The notes under the pieces are model-generated. The model saw only the letters and a program-made list of their open reading frames with translations. It was not told the origin of the DNA and searched no databases. From Merluccius polli (taxonomy: Eukaryota > Chordata > Actinopteri > Gadiformes > Merlucciidae), in the NCBI GenBank assembly GCA_030340625.1, contig JAOPHQ010003131.1:310001-374000 (forward strand): 64,000 bases of DNA. Direction: 5' to 3'. Of this stretch, positions 30,440 to 42,789 are shown piece after piece. The position numbers and the translations under genes are program-made. How positions within the stretch are numbered: position 1 is the stretch's first letter; each line of letters begins with the position of its first letter.

Positions 30440-31535
30440 AATTTACAATTTTCTCAAGCAGAGAGAAGAGCCTCTCCATTCTTTCTTTGCTCTCCTGCTC
30501 CCTCCTCTCCTCTGCCTCCCTCTGAAGCCTCATGTCCTCTTTAATTAAACTAAAGAGGTCATCCTCCCTCCTCCTCTTTCTGCTTGGCCCTGGCTGGCTC
30601 TCCTCCTCCTCATCCCCCTACTGGTCACCCACTGCGGCACTTGGCCCTGGTGTGTCCTCAGGCATGGAGGCAATTACGACAGGGGGGGCAATAGAAGGCC
30701 TCTGACCTAATGCCTCATCCATGAGGACAAACCAGGGCCAATTAGCAGCAGTGGGCTTCCCACTTGTCCCCTCCCCTGTGCCTGGATATTTGCAATCCTA
30801 ATGTAGTGGAAATTAATCACATTAGCAATTTTCAGCAAAGTATTTAGTAACTTGCATGGGTAAAACAAATCCAAACCTGCACCTACTTTATATTTCTTTT
30901 TCATTATTGTCCCATTTTATTTTGGCCTGGTGGGGCTGGACCTTCCCCTCCAGGCCCATCTTTTCCAGAATTGTTCTAAACACAGAGAGAAGCAAGAGAA
31001 AAGGTAAACACGAGGTCACATTAACACAGGGATGCAAAGATTTACAAAAAGGGACATCAGCCTTACCTCCAACCCACTGTGGTGGAGTGCTTGGCCCCTG
31101 TAAATAATAAGTCATTCTGACTTCTTAATTTAATAAGGAGCTCCGTCTGCTCCTTGCTCCCTAAAACAAAATGAAATGTAAAACACGTTTTTTTTGCTAT
31201 GTCAACAGACAAAAGGATTCTAATATAGCAAAAAATAATCATAATAATGATAATAATGAAGTATAACATATAATAGTGATAATCCTAAACGTAGCTCTTT
31301 ATTCAATCCAATCGTTTAAAAAGAGTTTGCAGTTTTACAGTCTGGAAATAAAGCAGGGATAATAAAAGTAATAAAATATAAGTAATTAGTAAAAGTATAA
31401 GTAGTAATAAGTAAAAGTAATTAAATATAAACCCAATACTTACATTTAAATGTAAAGTCATCGCTGTAAAAGTAATTAAATATAAACCCAATACTTACAT
31501 TTAAATGTAAAATCTTCTCCGCTTGGTGTCGCCAT
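30440..31535 (-). pseudogene. Myb/SANT-like DNA-binding gene of a DNA transposon
   Basis: Minus-strand exons. ATG at 31535 gives MATPSGEDFTFKC. About 31160-31065 gives SKEQTELLIKLRSQNDLLFT (first SANT helix). About 30990-30880 gives TILEKMGLEGKVQPHQAKIK, followed by WDN and a frameshift into MKKKYK. About 30800-30440 gives ANWPWFVLMDEALGQRPS, and after an in-frame TAG, SRKRRREDDLFSLIKEDMRL leads into a charged coiled coil. This exon pattern is that of the Myb-like accessory protein of Harbinger-related elements. The stop and frameshift indicate decay. A deleted relative occurs at 40649-41130 in the opposite orientation. Confidence 0.7.
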
Positions 31536-31559
31536 TGTTATTTTCCCGCCACTGAACAG

Positions 31560-31765
31560 CGGCGCGCAAAGGATCTTGGGATATGTGAGGCCGTGAAGGA
31601 TAGTTGCGGTGCATCCTCCAAAAAGAGGGAAATGAAGGACGCATTTGAAGGCTGCATTTGAAGGAGCCTTCGAATTGGGACAGCCTTTGCGCCGCGTTGT
31701 GACGTAATCGGCCTTCAAATGCGTGCTTCGAAGGATGCAGCCCCTGAATTGGGACACAGCTCTTG
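31560..31765 (-). repeat. Terminal block of the Myb/SANT transposon
   Basis: The block ending gaattgggacacagctc (31765) carries gcattcaaatgc-type internal palindromes. It is repeated in inverted orientation at 40649 onward, marking it as a transposon end. Confidence 0.65.
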
Positions 31766-32555
31766 TGTGTGTTCCCCAGCTTAGCTGCTCCCTCTGTGTC
31801 TCACCTGTTCCAAATTCGTTAGTTCTGTTTGTATTTAGTCCTGGGCCCTGTTCCGATATCCATACTTCCATGAGTACACTTAAACATAGTACACTATCCG
31901 TACTCAATAGGTACGCAGATGTTAGTGCTGTTCCAAATGCAGTACTCTGTGGTGCACTTAACGGAAATGACTATCAGCTGCGCGGCCGCGTCACCCGCCA
32001 AACACGTGAATCCATTAGACATTCTCTGATTATGTCCACAGACAGTGTTGACGTCTAGCTATAATCTATAATTTGACTCTATAATCTATAAAATGACTCC
32101 CTTACTGCAGGCTATGTGGAAAATGCGCCGACACCATCATAGACGTTACCTCATCCTCCTGATGGAAAATGCTCCGGTTTAATGGTCCGTGTACGTCGCG
32201 GCCATTCGATTTCCGTTCTGAGATGGGAAATCCAAAATAGGGAAACAGACCCGTTTTCCGTTTTTGAATCGGAAAACGGAAAACGAGTCTATTTTCGTTT
32301 TTCGTTTTCCGATTCTGAACCGGAAAACCAAAAACGAGTCGTTTTCTGATTCTCATTGATGTGCTTATTATCGGAAATAGGGAATAGGATCTCCGAAAAA
32401 CAAGTAAATAGCCTAGGCTAGAAATTAATTCCTATCAAATAGTTATGGACAGTGCAGTTAGCAGAATACACGCATAATGACGTTTGTGCAGACCACGATA
32501 ATGACGTTGTAGCCTATATGCACGAGAAAAAGCAAACAATAAAAATATGTAAATT
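31766..32555. other. No gene; palindromic repeat fragment
   Basis: A stretch of cgttttccg/cggaaaacg inverted words occupies 32250-32345. No frame with recognisable content is seen. Confidence 0.5.
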
Positions 32556-32558
32556 GCA

Positions 32559-32759
32559 TTAAATCAAGGAGGCAATTAAAAGCACCCTGCAAACTATTAT
32601 CCAATGAGCATATCTCCAGCACTTCAACACTTTAAATAACAGCCGGTTGTGGAGAATGGCGCATACAGTGATCACTGTACTTGCCCTCTCTGGGCTGAGG
32701 TGTACTTCGCCGTGCAGGACATGAAATCGACGTTTCATCTGCCCAATTCCTCTCTCCAC
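32559..32759 (-). pseudogene. Harbinger H3 transposase, C-terminal fragment
   Basis: ERGIGQMKRRFHVLHGEVHL then ERASTVITVCAILHN are the last conserved blocks of PIF/Harbinger transposases (the E catalytic region and the LHN box). The rest of the gene is at 34983-35216, separated by an LTR-like segment and a MITE. Confidence 0.8.
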
Positions 32760-33606
32760 AACATTTCGTGTATTTTTGTGTGCTCTAACATATATGGAGG
32801 AAAACAGTAAACAATAATAGATATGGATTCAACAAATAAAAGGCGACAAAGAGCTTGTAGTGTATTTTCTGATATACATTTACAGGTTATTCTACTTCTT
32901 TCTTTTATTCATTGTATTTCACTCATTCTTTATATGTAGAATACTGCTGTGTCATGAGAGAACATCCTGTGTCTCTCTGTGAACTATATAGGGGCAATCC
33001 TGAGTGCCTGCTGAAACAACAACAAGATGCCCTCAGACTGTGTTTCCATATGGTTTACGATAAGGTGTTGTAAATCTAAACAGTCTAGGGGCCCTATTTT
33101 GCCGGTCTGAAACGCAAGTATGAAACGCAAAGCGCAAGTAGCTTTGTGGGCGGATCTTGGGCGCTGTTGCTATTATGCCGGCGGGATAAATGACGCTTGC
33201 GCCCAGCGCAAATCTAAAATGGGTTGGTCTGAAGTAGCTACATTAGTCATAGGTGTGGTTTGGGCGTAACGTGCAATAAACCAATCAGAGCGTCGGCTCA
33301 CATTCCCTTTAAATGCAGGCGCGCTTGTTCCATGGCGAGCACATCGCGCATCGCCACTACTGGACCCAGACGTGTCCAATCCCGCCGTAGCGCGCGCATG
33401 CCCATCAGAGGGAAAAATAATTAGTTCTTCTGTTTAAATCTTTTCAGCTTTTCATTTTCCGTTGACAAAATGTAAATAAAGAAATGTCACAAAGACATAC
33501 TTTCCGATGTTTTGGCCTCACTCTCACTGAATCACGAGGTTATGAATGCATGGTGATATATTTGCAATGTGGTCTAACATTAGACCGAGATTACTGTGCT
33601 TATAGA

Positions 33607-33787
33607 CAGTGCTTGAAAAATAAGTGCCGGTACTGCGTACGACGGGGGGGGGGGCGATTGTCGACGGGGGGGCGCGATCATAACCCACCCCGGACCTACG
33701 ACCGACGAGGGGGTGGGGGGGCAGCCTGTGACAAGTGCCGGTACGCAAGAAAAAGTGCCGGTGCGTACTGGCCCACTTCAAGCACTG
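33607..33787. mobile_element. Tiny hAT MITE carrying G-tract repeats
   Basis: CAGTGCTTGAA...TTCAAGCACTG, 181 bp, is flanked by cttataga (33599-33606) and cttacaga (33788-33795), a 7/8 duplication. The interior holds agtgccggtac units and ggacctacgaccgacgaggg, the same words as the array at 45236. Confidence 0.82.
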
Positions 33788-34302
33788 CTTACAGATGATG
33801 CAGCTCTTCTGTCAAATAAGCTGAAGCGCATTTTCAGTAGGCCTATGCCGAATGTTCTTTCAGTTACACCGCTTCGTGTTTCTGTGTGTTTTCGATTATA
33901 AAACATTTCACGCGCTGTTGCTGGCATAATAAAAGGTCATCCTGGTGTCCTTATATACCTATGTGTCTTGCGACTATTGGTCAAACAGGTTAATTTGATC
34001 CGTCATTACTATTAGCCTGAATATTGGGTAACTGTGTACGCTAGATTTATGTCTATTTGTTCACATATGTGGTAATATTTTTGCTTGTATGTATGGTTTG
34101 CAAAAATGGGAACTGCTTCCTTGTAGATGAGAGAAGCAAAGTGTATGCACGTTGTACACACACTACACTATGGCCAGGGATGGGCGGCCATAGGGAGGTT
34201 CGGGAGATTTCCCCAACGGCCGGACGATTTCAGGCCGAGCTGGCCGGCCGTAATTATTATTATTTTGTATTTGTTATTTTGTGTATTATTATTTATTCAA
34301 CA

Positions 34303-34353
34303 ATCGCGCATCCCCCCCCCCCCCCTCTCAACAATCGCGCACCCCCCCCCCCC
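34303..34353. repeat. C-run repeats with caacaatcgcgca
   Basis: Two copies of (t)caacaatcgcgca, each followed by 12-14 C. The same words occur at 20320 and 41290-41365. Confidence 0.8.
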
Positions 34354-34982
34354 TGATTATGGCCAAGCATGCGCCCTTAAAATAGCATCTGAATAAGCGC
34401 CACTGACTTTAGACGAGGTTTTTCCTGGTCTGTGGCGCAATTGTTTTGTGAAAGTGCAGAATAGCACCAGGGAACGTTTGCGCCGGGACACGCCTCCTGT
34501 TTTCATTGAACCGCCCCTGGAGCGCAACTTCATTCCCCAAGTGAAGGACTTGCGCCTTGCGAGGGAAAATTCCAATGTGCGTCGGGTGCAAAATAGGAAT
34601 TGTACAAGCGCCAGTGTACAAAGTCAATTGCGCTGAGTGCAAAATAGGGCCCTAGGTGTGTTTCATCTTCCTTGACCATCACGCCATATGGTCTGGCTCA
34701 GGCCTATAAGAAGAGTGTGCATTAGAGAGGAGGCAGAGTTTCGGACCCCATTGGGGGATTCGGACTCAGATTCGGAGAAGATTCGGCCACCATTCAGATG
34801 CATAGAATGTCATCCCGCTTGTGTTCTCTGTTAAATAAAAAGTTATTTACTCAGACACTTTTGGGAGTGGACCTCCATCATTTCATCATCCACAGACCAG
34901 TATTCTGGCAGCCGAGAAGAATATACTACAAGCTAATACAATGTTTTTTACGCATAGGACTAAGCGTAATCTGCGTAATCAC

Positions 34983-35216
34983 TTACATGTTATACTTTAA
35001 CTGTGCTCCCGGTTGTGGATTGAGATAGGGGGTCAAGAGCCACGTTTTGCAGGGATAGCCACTGTCACCCAGCAAGTGACACCCAACTGGTACATGGTGC
35101 CTCTCAAAAAGCTGCCTCAGACCGCTCTGCATTAAAATACGCAAATCATGGGTAGACCCAGGCCACTTTGCAACATCAAGAATGTAAAAAGTTGCAAGGG
35201 TTAGCAATGCAACCAT
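34983..35216 (-). pseudogene. Harbinger H3 transposase, central fragment
   Basis: VAKWPGSTHDLRILMQSGLR contains the second catalytic Asp block, followed by GCHLLGDSGYPCKTWLLTPY. Upstream domains are missing. The C-terminus is at 32559-32759 on the same strand. Confidence 0.82.
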
Positions 35217-35384
35217 AATGACAACATAATTTAGAAATTATGTTTCTTTCCTATTATCCTTTTTTTCCCTCTAAAATTTAAATTTATATTACAAACCCAC
35301 CATTATACTTAATATATAATTTTCAGAATAGTTCAGTATTCCATATACCGCATGACATTTTAAAAGCATTGAAAAATGCATACC

Positions 35385-38300
35385 ACTGCCATAGTCCTCC
35401 CATGGCCATATTGTGTCAGTGCTCTGTCCAGCCAAAGAGTGGTCCACCAAGGCCACATCAATCCTTTTGGAGAGGTCTGCAACAAGACTGTTGTATTTCT
35501 CAATCTCCTGGAGAAGGCGCTTTTTGTCTACCGTCAACTTTCTTCGGAGACTTCAGCTTAAAGCTGTCCATTCCTATAGTAACACATAGTGTATTCATTT
35601 GAAAATAACAGATAACAGACATACCTCACACTTAGTAGCATGAGCTCTTGCATGCATGGTCCTCAGGAAGGGCTTCATTTCTGTAAGGCTCTTGAGAGCT
35701 GGAATGACTGAAGCTACTTTTTGCAGGTATGGCCAGTATTTGCATGCCACATCCATAGCAAAAAACTGTGCCTTGCTTGGGAGAAGCTCCTTTTGGAGAT
35801 ACATAGGATAAGCAAATATCTCCCCTCGGTACATGTTAAGGGCTTTTAAAAGGAAGCCATGCCGACACACCCCAACCTCAACGCCTTCCTCATCAAGTTT
35901 AGAGGCCCGCCTAGAGGTCTCCCTTGCTGCTGCCCACTGAGAATCTCCACATGTGCCTCTCCCCTGTATCTGTGAATATAGTGCATACAAATATTGTTAA
36001 TGTGATTCACAACAAAATAGTAGGGAGTATAGAATACTTCTAGAAGTACAGGACATGTAATGATTCCTTTAGTTACAGAACTACTTTGTGAGTGTTCAGC
36101 TTAAACTTACATTCTTCACCGCCGTCTGTATTGTGTTGACAAAATCAGACACCTCACTGTCTTTGGCTAGAAATAGCCCATCAAAAAAGGGAGTTTCAGT
36201 AGATCTAGGGAAAAAATATATAACATCCATAACCTACTCTTGTTGTCACTTACATTCGCAACTAAATTACCAAAGAACTTAAAGTGCACCTTCCAGTATG
36301 GCCATAGCGATAAAGCTTCCTGTTGCCATCTGCTGACACTGCTACCATTTCAGGTGTGCAGGCAGGGCAGGTGAAAGGGGTATCACAGCATAGCTGGTCT
36401 TTCTCAAAGGAGGCGTATGCAAACTCTGCAGGGCATCCCCGTTGATCTGTCCAGACTAGAAAGTATATCAGAATATGAAAAAACATTTTTGAGATAGTCA
36501 AAGTATATGAACATAATTTGCTGATAATATTGGTGAGCATAGTAAATAGTATTGCTAATATCATACTTACTCTTCCTGCACACAGTGTGCGATGTTCCAG
36601 CAGCTTTGCAAAGGCTTGCCTGGAGAATCCAGGTGATATCAACTTCAAGTCCTGAAAGGAGTTGAGGAGGTCCACCGTGTATATTGTGGAAACATTGGCA
36701 GAAGCTGGCCAATATCCACTCCTGACTAGGTCTCTCACATCAGGGGCCCACTGCTGCAGGCATGTTTGGCACACATAACGTGGCAAATGCAAATCATAAC
36801 GCCCTAACCATAACAAAAGAACATTAGTCATAATCATTGACACATACTGTATATTAGACTAACAGAAGTCTAAATAGAGAACTGGTTTCTACCATTGATG
36901 GTAATCAAGATGACTGGTTTGCCAGCTGACAATGTGAAGCTAGGGACCTGGCAGGTGCAGTGCTGTGCTTGCATTGTGGGTAAAATGCGATCTGTCCAAA
37001 AGAAAAGTGAATTAAAATGACTTAGCATTCTGTATATGGCAGCAGACTGAATAAACAAGAAAAGGATCAGGAAGACTAGACAGGTAGATTTATGTCAGAC
37101 CTTACCTTGCTCATGTGTGGCATATATTCCAGTCTCTCCTCTTGAGATACATGTGGATGCTCCGGAAGGCACTCTCTGCACCTAAGCAGACAAAACACTG
37201 TTAAGTCACTCAATTGATATTATATACTTTTTTTTATGTACATAGATACACTATATTATTTGATTAATGAACATCCAACCTTATAACAGCAGGTGTGTAG
37301 CAGAAGCAACACAATGGCTTGCCAACAGCCTCAGATTCCAAAAGGCATCTGAGGTGGTATGGCCGTGCTTCCTCCCAACGGTCAGAGGCTTTCTGCTGCC
37401 TAACAGACCACAATGATGCTGAGCTTCTCTCAGGCTCAGCAGGACATGGGCATGACTCCAGTATGGCAGAAAGCCTCTCCATGTTTTGTTCTGCAAATAA
37501 AATGTAACCAAATTATCTACATTCTATATACAGTATTTTGATTTCAGAATAATCTACATTCTATATACAGTATTTTGATTTCAGAATAAAACACTGTATA
37601 TTTACCAAATATCTCTTGAGGATTTTGCTGTGCTCTGGTAAGGGCAAGGAATCCTCTGAAGGAAGTGCCAACACCTCAGTGTCCATGCCTGTTAAACAGT
37701 ACATGACAGATTAAGATATCACTGCGGCAGACGCGCAAGTGCTTGCACTGCTGCCTCACAGCAAGAAGACCCTGGGTTTGATTTCCGCTTGGGTAACTGT
37801 GTGCTCAAGTCGGCTGTCTCCTTGGGGCCTGCAGTGTGGGATTTGTATGTCTTCGGCATGCTCGCTTGGGGTTCCTTCCATATATTATCAGTAAGAACCC
37901 CATCATGCAGAACGCTCCCCTGTCCCTGAACAAGACGTGGACCATGTTGGAACTGATACCTGAGGGCAAATGAAGCGGCTGCCCACTGCCCCTTGGAGGA
38001 AGGACGGCACGGATGGGATGATTGAAGTAAGTATACCAAGAGAAATCCTTTCACCATCCACCTCATGCGTGTGTGAATACCTGGCCAATCCTTGCACTTG
38101 TGTGCCATGCAATAACTAAAGTCTTCTAGCGTCCTGGGTTTCTTTTGTTTCCATTGAATGCTTTTTTTACATACATATTGATGGACCTTTCCTGAAATTA
38201 CAAATTGGATACTTTTTTTGTTTGTTTAATTTAGTAGCTGATGATTTCTTCTATTATTGGACTACTCTACATAACATCTGAATTACAATGGGCAATTGTT

Positions 38301-38678
38301 TGTCATTACAGTAAACTAACCAGAATTTGCACATAAACAAACCTGTAGTTCGGCCTCTCCATCGGCCTGCACGACCTCCACGTCGCCCTCTGGCCTTGCC
38401 GCCTCTGCTCCTTTTGGTGGAGCTCCGTGGTGAGTCCCCTCCAGACGGTGCCCGTTTGCCATCATCCGCAGCCTTCTGTGTGTTTAAGTCCAACATCGTG
38501 TTAGACTGAGTTTCTGAGGTACTGAAACATTCATTTCATGTACAAGTTCATGTTCAGTTAATGTACAAAAAGTTGTTACCTTGGCTTCAGCAAGGATTTG
38601 GTCATGCATCAACCCAATGGCAAGGTGTCTTCCTTCTGTGCACTGGGGGTCACGGAGGTCCAGGTCATACTTTTCCAT
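35385..38678 (-). pseudogene. KDZ (Zisupton-like) transposase gene, multi-exon
   Basis: About ten minus-strand exons with good splice signals. They are 38678-38582 (ATG, MEKYDLDLRD), 38474-38341 (basic RGGKARGRRGG), 37488-37275 (RPYHLRCLLESEAVGKPLCC), 37186-37109 (CRECLPEHPHV), 36992-36893, 36805-36570 (RYVCQTCLQQWAPDVRDLVR then SGYWPAS), 36457-36285 (TPFTCPACTPEMVAVSADG), 36206-36105, 35970-35635 and 35575-35385. The 35970-35635 exon has VCRHGFLLKALNMYRGEIFA and FAMDVACKYWPYL with the likely catalytic D. Cys pairs form the CxC-type zinc module described for Kyakuja-Dileera-Zisupton transposases. The segment expected after KCEV, carrying the remaining acidic residues, is absent: the next exon already encodes the C-terminal coiled part (LLQEIEKYNSLVADLSKRID). 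I infer an internal deletion. Confidence 0.72.
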
Positions 38679-38989
38679 TGCAACGCAACAGAGAGGTATA
38701 GAATGACTAGATCGACTGCCAACAACCGAATGCGCCGAACCGATTGCACACTAGCTTGCACGTGTAGCAGTCCTAGCTATATGTCGCTCGAGAGCAGCGT
38801 CATTGATTACGGTGGCAATGCAGTGTATCCAGGGCAACAACGATAAATAACAAATATGGCAACGAGTGCACTGTGGTTTGGAGTAGAGCTATTGTTTAGT
38901 GATTACATATATATTATTTTGTTATATTATAAGTACACCATATAGACTTTAATTTCTTGGCGTTACAATGACATCCTTTCTCGTTATAT

Positions 38990-39041
38990 CGATATAAATT
39001 CTCGTTAGATCTATATATATATATATATATATATATACAGA

Positions 39042-39097
<56 letters not shown>

Positions 39098-39867
39098 CAC
39101 TGTACTGTCTTACACCCCTTCTGAAGCCTCTCTCTCTCCCTCTCTCTTTCTCTCTCTCTGGTTTCGTTTTGTGAAGCACGTTAATTGTCGGAGAAACGCC
39201 CCCATTCAGAATGCATTGGTTTACATTTCGTTCTGTGGAGCACGTTCGTTTCAGTTTTTGAGGAGGTCTGCTTAAAGATCGTAATATTGACATATATATA
39301 ACTAGAGGGTGCACTGTACTGTCTGCACACACACACACACTCTCTCTCTCTCTCTCGCTCTCTCTCTCTATCGCTCGCTCGCTCTCTCTCTCTCTCGTCT
39401 GAAAAACGCTGCCATTCAAAATGCATTGGTTTACATTTCGTTCTATGTAGCACGAAAAAATCGGAGAAACGCTCCCATTCAGGATGCATCGGTTTACATT
39501 TCGTTCTGTGTAGCACGAAAAAAACGCTGCCACTCAAAATGCATTGGTTTACATTTCGTTCTGTGTAGCACAAAATAATCGAAGAAACGCTCCCATTCAG
39601 AATGCATTGGTTTACATTTCGTTCTGTGGAGCACGTTCATTTCAGTTTTTGAGGAGGTCTGCTTAAAAAAAATCGGAAATATTGACATATACTGTATATA
39701 ACTAGAGGGTGCACTGTACTGTCTGCACATACACTCACTCTCTCTCTCTCGTCTGAAAAACGCTGCCATTCAAAATGCATTGGTTTACATTTCGTTCTGT
39801 GTAGCACGAAAAAATCGGAGAAACGCTCCCATTCAGAATGCATTGGTTTACATTTCGTTCTGTGTAG
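38990..39867. repeat. Satellite block with ~75-bp monomers and microsatellites
   Basis: Monomers contain gaaacgctcccattcagaatg and ggtttacatttcgttctgtg and occur about ten times in two alternating forms (gctgccattcaaaatg / gctcccattcagaatg). Longer units add (TA)n, (GA)n, (CA)n, (CT)n and gcactgtactgtctgcac. The block continues after the solo LTR to about 40510. Confidence 0.88.
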
Positions 39868-40419
39868 TGTTGTGAGAGGCAGTTTCAAAGTAAAAAAATG
39901 AAACCCCTACTCACGCGTGTTCTTTTGATGAAGCGATAGAAGAAGTTGTTTAGCTTTAAGAAATAATCAGTTTTATTGTTAACACCAGTATAATGTGCAG
40001 AGTTTTACAGATATATCTGGGTCCGACTACGTTTCCCTGACCGAACAACAGTGTGTGTGTCAGTTCACGAAGTCTGAGCACCAACTATCCCTGACCCAGG
40101 AAGTTATATACACAAACATTGCAACAGTCATCACAAAAGGCTGGCTGTTGACATCTTCCCTGTGTCATCCTCGTATTATCTGACTCCCATTGTTCTTTAC
40201 ATGTTCAGAGACAAGCCTGCCTGCCTATCATATGATTAACACTTCCTGCTCTTTGCAACAAACTAATCTCACACTATGTACTCTGCACATGTCACCAACA
40301 ACGTACTCATTCTGATCATGAGGAGTTGCTTTTATAATTATATGCCTCTGCTTATATCTCATGATTCTGTACCCTAATTATTAGTCATATGATAGATATA
40401 AAATATAACCATACCTTCA
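39868..40419 (-). mobile_element. Solo LTR of the ERV-B family in satellite
   Basis: On the minus strand TGAAGGTATGG...CTCACAACA, 552 bp, is similar along its whole length to 12576-13150. Flanks are gtag (39864-39867) and atag (40420-40423), a 4-bp duplication with one change. The satellite monomer continues correctly across the site. Confidence 0.88.
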
Positions 40420-40648
40420 ATAGCACGAAAAAAATCAGAGAAACGCTCCCATTCAGAATGCATTGGTTTACATTTCGTTCTGTGTAGAACGGAAAAAGTC
40501 GGACAATCGTGCTGTGGGACACGATTCAATAGATTAACGTTTGTGCGCATGAGCACGAAATCGCGTGATACCGGGTTGATATATCCCAGTCAGGCTTCAT
40601 GAAAGAGTGGTACAGTATGCATATGTAACAGGGTTGTAACCAGAGCTG

Positions 40649-41130
40649 TGTCCCAATTCAGGGGCTGCATCCTTTGAAGCACGCATTTGAAGGCCGATTA
40701 CGTCACAACACCGCGCAAAGGCTGTCCCAATTCGAAGGCTCCTTCAAATGCATCCTTCTTTTCCCTCTTTTTGGAGGATGCACCGCAACTATCCTTAGTG
40801 GCCTCCCATATCCCAAGATCCTTTGCGCGCCACTGTTCAGTGCTGGGAAAATTACAAAAGCGGCGATGAATTGACATTTAAATGTAATATTGGGTTTATA
40901 TTTAATTAATTTGACTTATTACTACTTATACTTTTATTAATTACTTATATTTTATTGCTTTTATTATCCCTGCTTTATTTCCAGACTGTAAAACTGCAAA
41001 CTCTAGTTAAAAGATTGGATTGAATAAAGAGCTACGTTTAGGATTATCACCATTATATGTTATACTTCATTATTATCATTATTATGATCATTTTTTGCTG
41101 TATTAGAACCCTTCTGTCTGTTTTTTCAAC
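40649..41130 (+). mobile_element. Deleted relative of the Myb/SANT transposon
   Basis: It begins agctgtgtcccaattcaggg and is similar in inverted orientation to 31190-31765. The initiation region has changed (atgaattga) and most exons are missing, so it is a non-autonomous copy. Confidence 0.7.
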
Positions 41131-41279
41131 TGACGACAAACTGACAGGCAACGGCTACGTTACTACCAACTGACGGCTGATGACGCAGCTGGTGATGCAA
41201 CCAGGAAATGCTTCGAAGGCTAGACCGTCAAAAAGGACTGGGACCAAAGGCTCGGTTCGGGTCGTGCTTGACTTTTAAA

Positions 41280-41375
41280 TAAACAATCCGCCCCCCCATC
41301 AACAATTGCGCCCCCCCCGTCAACAATCGCGCAGCACCCCCCCCGTCAACAATCGCGGGGGCACAAAAAAAAAAT
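41280..41375. repeat. C-run repeats with gtcaacaatcgcg
   Basis: Four copies of (g/a)tcaacaat.cgcg separated by 7-9 C, next to a A10 run and gtgatgttacgccactg-type transposon end sequence. Confidence 0.8.
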
Positions 41376-42789
41376 TTGCACCGGGGCCTATCACCATGAT
41401 GTTACGCCACTGCTCCACATCCCTAGTCTTCTGTGAGAATAGCCTCATTCGGAGAAGATTAACATCAATCTCTTCATTTGAGTCATTGGCATACAGCCAA
41501 CAGACACATTTTGCCGCCACTTTTTTCATCCTTAGTGATGTTTGGAATGTCAACGATGGTTGCAAATTCCTTCATGAGGAATGGATGCACTTTGTGCATC
41601 AACTTGCAACAGGATCGTTTGCCCTTGAACTTAAAAGATGTGCTGTCTGATCCAGTGAATGCATGAAAGAGAGCCATGGCTTTGCATGTAGTCATGCCCA
41701 GGTTTGTGGCAATTGTGTTCAGGGATATCATTCTGGTTGTCTTTCCAGTTTTAAAGGAGATCCAGATTTCTGCAGCCGCATTCACAGTCTTGATGTGATG
41801 GAAATTACACAGAAGGATTACAATCACATCCGTGTGTACAAGCACCCAAAACTTCAATGTTGGGCTTTCTTCTTTCTTCGGAAACTTCCACAATCCAGTC
41901 CTTAAGGGCCATCTTGGTTCCACTGTCCCAGTGTGCTCTCTTCAGAAGGCTGTCAAGAAATACAACAGTAACTTGATGGGCATATATTGTTCTATTACAT
42001 TGGAGGCTTTCAAAAGTGATATGCCAGCTGCTTCTGACTTTACCAGCCCAGCTTCCTTCAATGCTTCAGGCCACCCAGACCCATGCAGGAGATCTCCAGT
42101 AGTGCTCCACAAAGCCAATTAAATATGAAGCCCACATAGCATCACCACAAACTTGTCTTCTCCAAAGATTTCAGGGAAGGTCCACTGAATTTTCTTCGCA
42201 AGGGTGTAGAGTGGTTGGTCCACAACCAACACAGGGACTTGATGGGGGCTGAGGTGCTCTGTTGTCCTTTTCACAAGTCAATCATTTCTGGGGTGGCTGC
42301 TTTCTCATGGAAAAGTGGAAGGAGGGCTTCAATGTTTTTTTTCTGGTTGTCCAACAGTATCTGATCAAGCAGCATGAAATGAAGACCACATTGCTGGAGT
42401 ACCATGTTCTGTACCATAATCCATGTATAGGGTATCATGAATCACTGCCATCCATTCCTGTTCATGATGTTTCTCCATGTCAAATGAACTAGTTGCCACT
42501 GGCTGCACAACTTTTACCTGAGGTTGGGTGACTAGATTTTGGCCCACAGGAGGTACAAATGTATGCGAATGAGGCAGGATTGGTCCACTGCTGCCTGCTT
42601 CTGTTCTCTGTGGGTTTATGCGTAGACATTCCTGGTCCAATCCAGGCTTCTGTGTTGTAGGAAACTGAAAAAGTGAAATCCCAGTTCCATGGAAGGACGA
42701 GGTAGCAGTATGTGATGTGGGATTATGATCCAGGTTATCCAGGGCTCCAACTGTGAATATGAACTGACGCAAATTTGTAGGACAAACTA

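Larger units (their letters stand above)
33089..34652. mobile_element. Harbinger-type MITE with TAG duplication
   Basis: GGGCCCTATTTTGC...GCAAAATAGGGCCC termini are flanked by TAG at 33086-33088 and 34653-34655. The subterminal parts are rich in gcgcaa/ttgcgc words. A small hAT and several C/G runs lie inside. No transposase is present. Confidence 0.85.
32938..34926 (+). repeat. Possible solo LTR split by a MITE
   Basis: tgtagaata (32936 on) and tatactaca (ending 34932) form a short inverted repeat. Between them, outside the MITE, there is a TATA-like ctataag (34707) and an AATAAA (34833) in order. No target duplication is visible, so the call is weak. Confidence 0.35.

Noticed and set aside
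39042..39888. Frames with repeated CKPMHSEW-like peptides
   Set aside because: They are translations of satellite monomers and microsatellites, with no conserved start or end.
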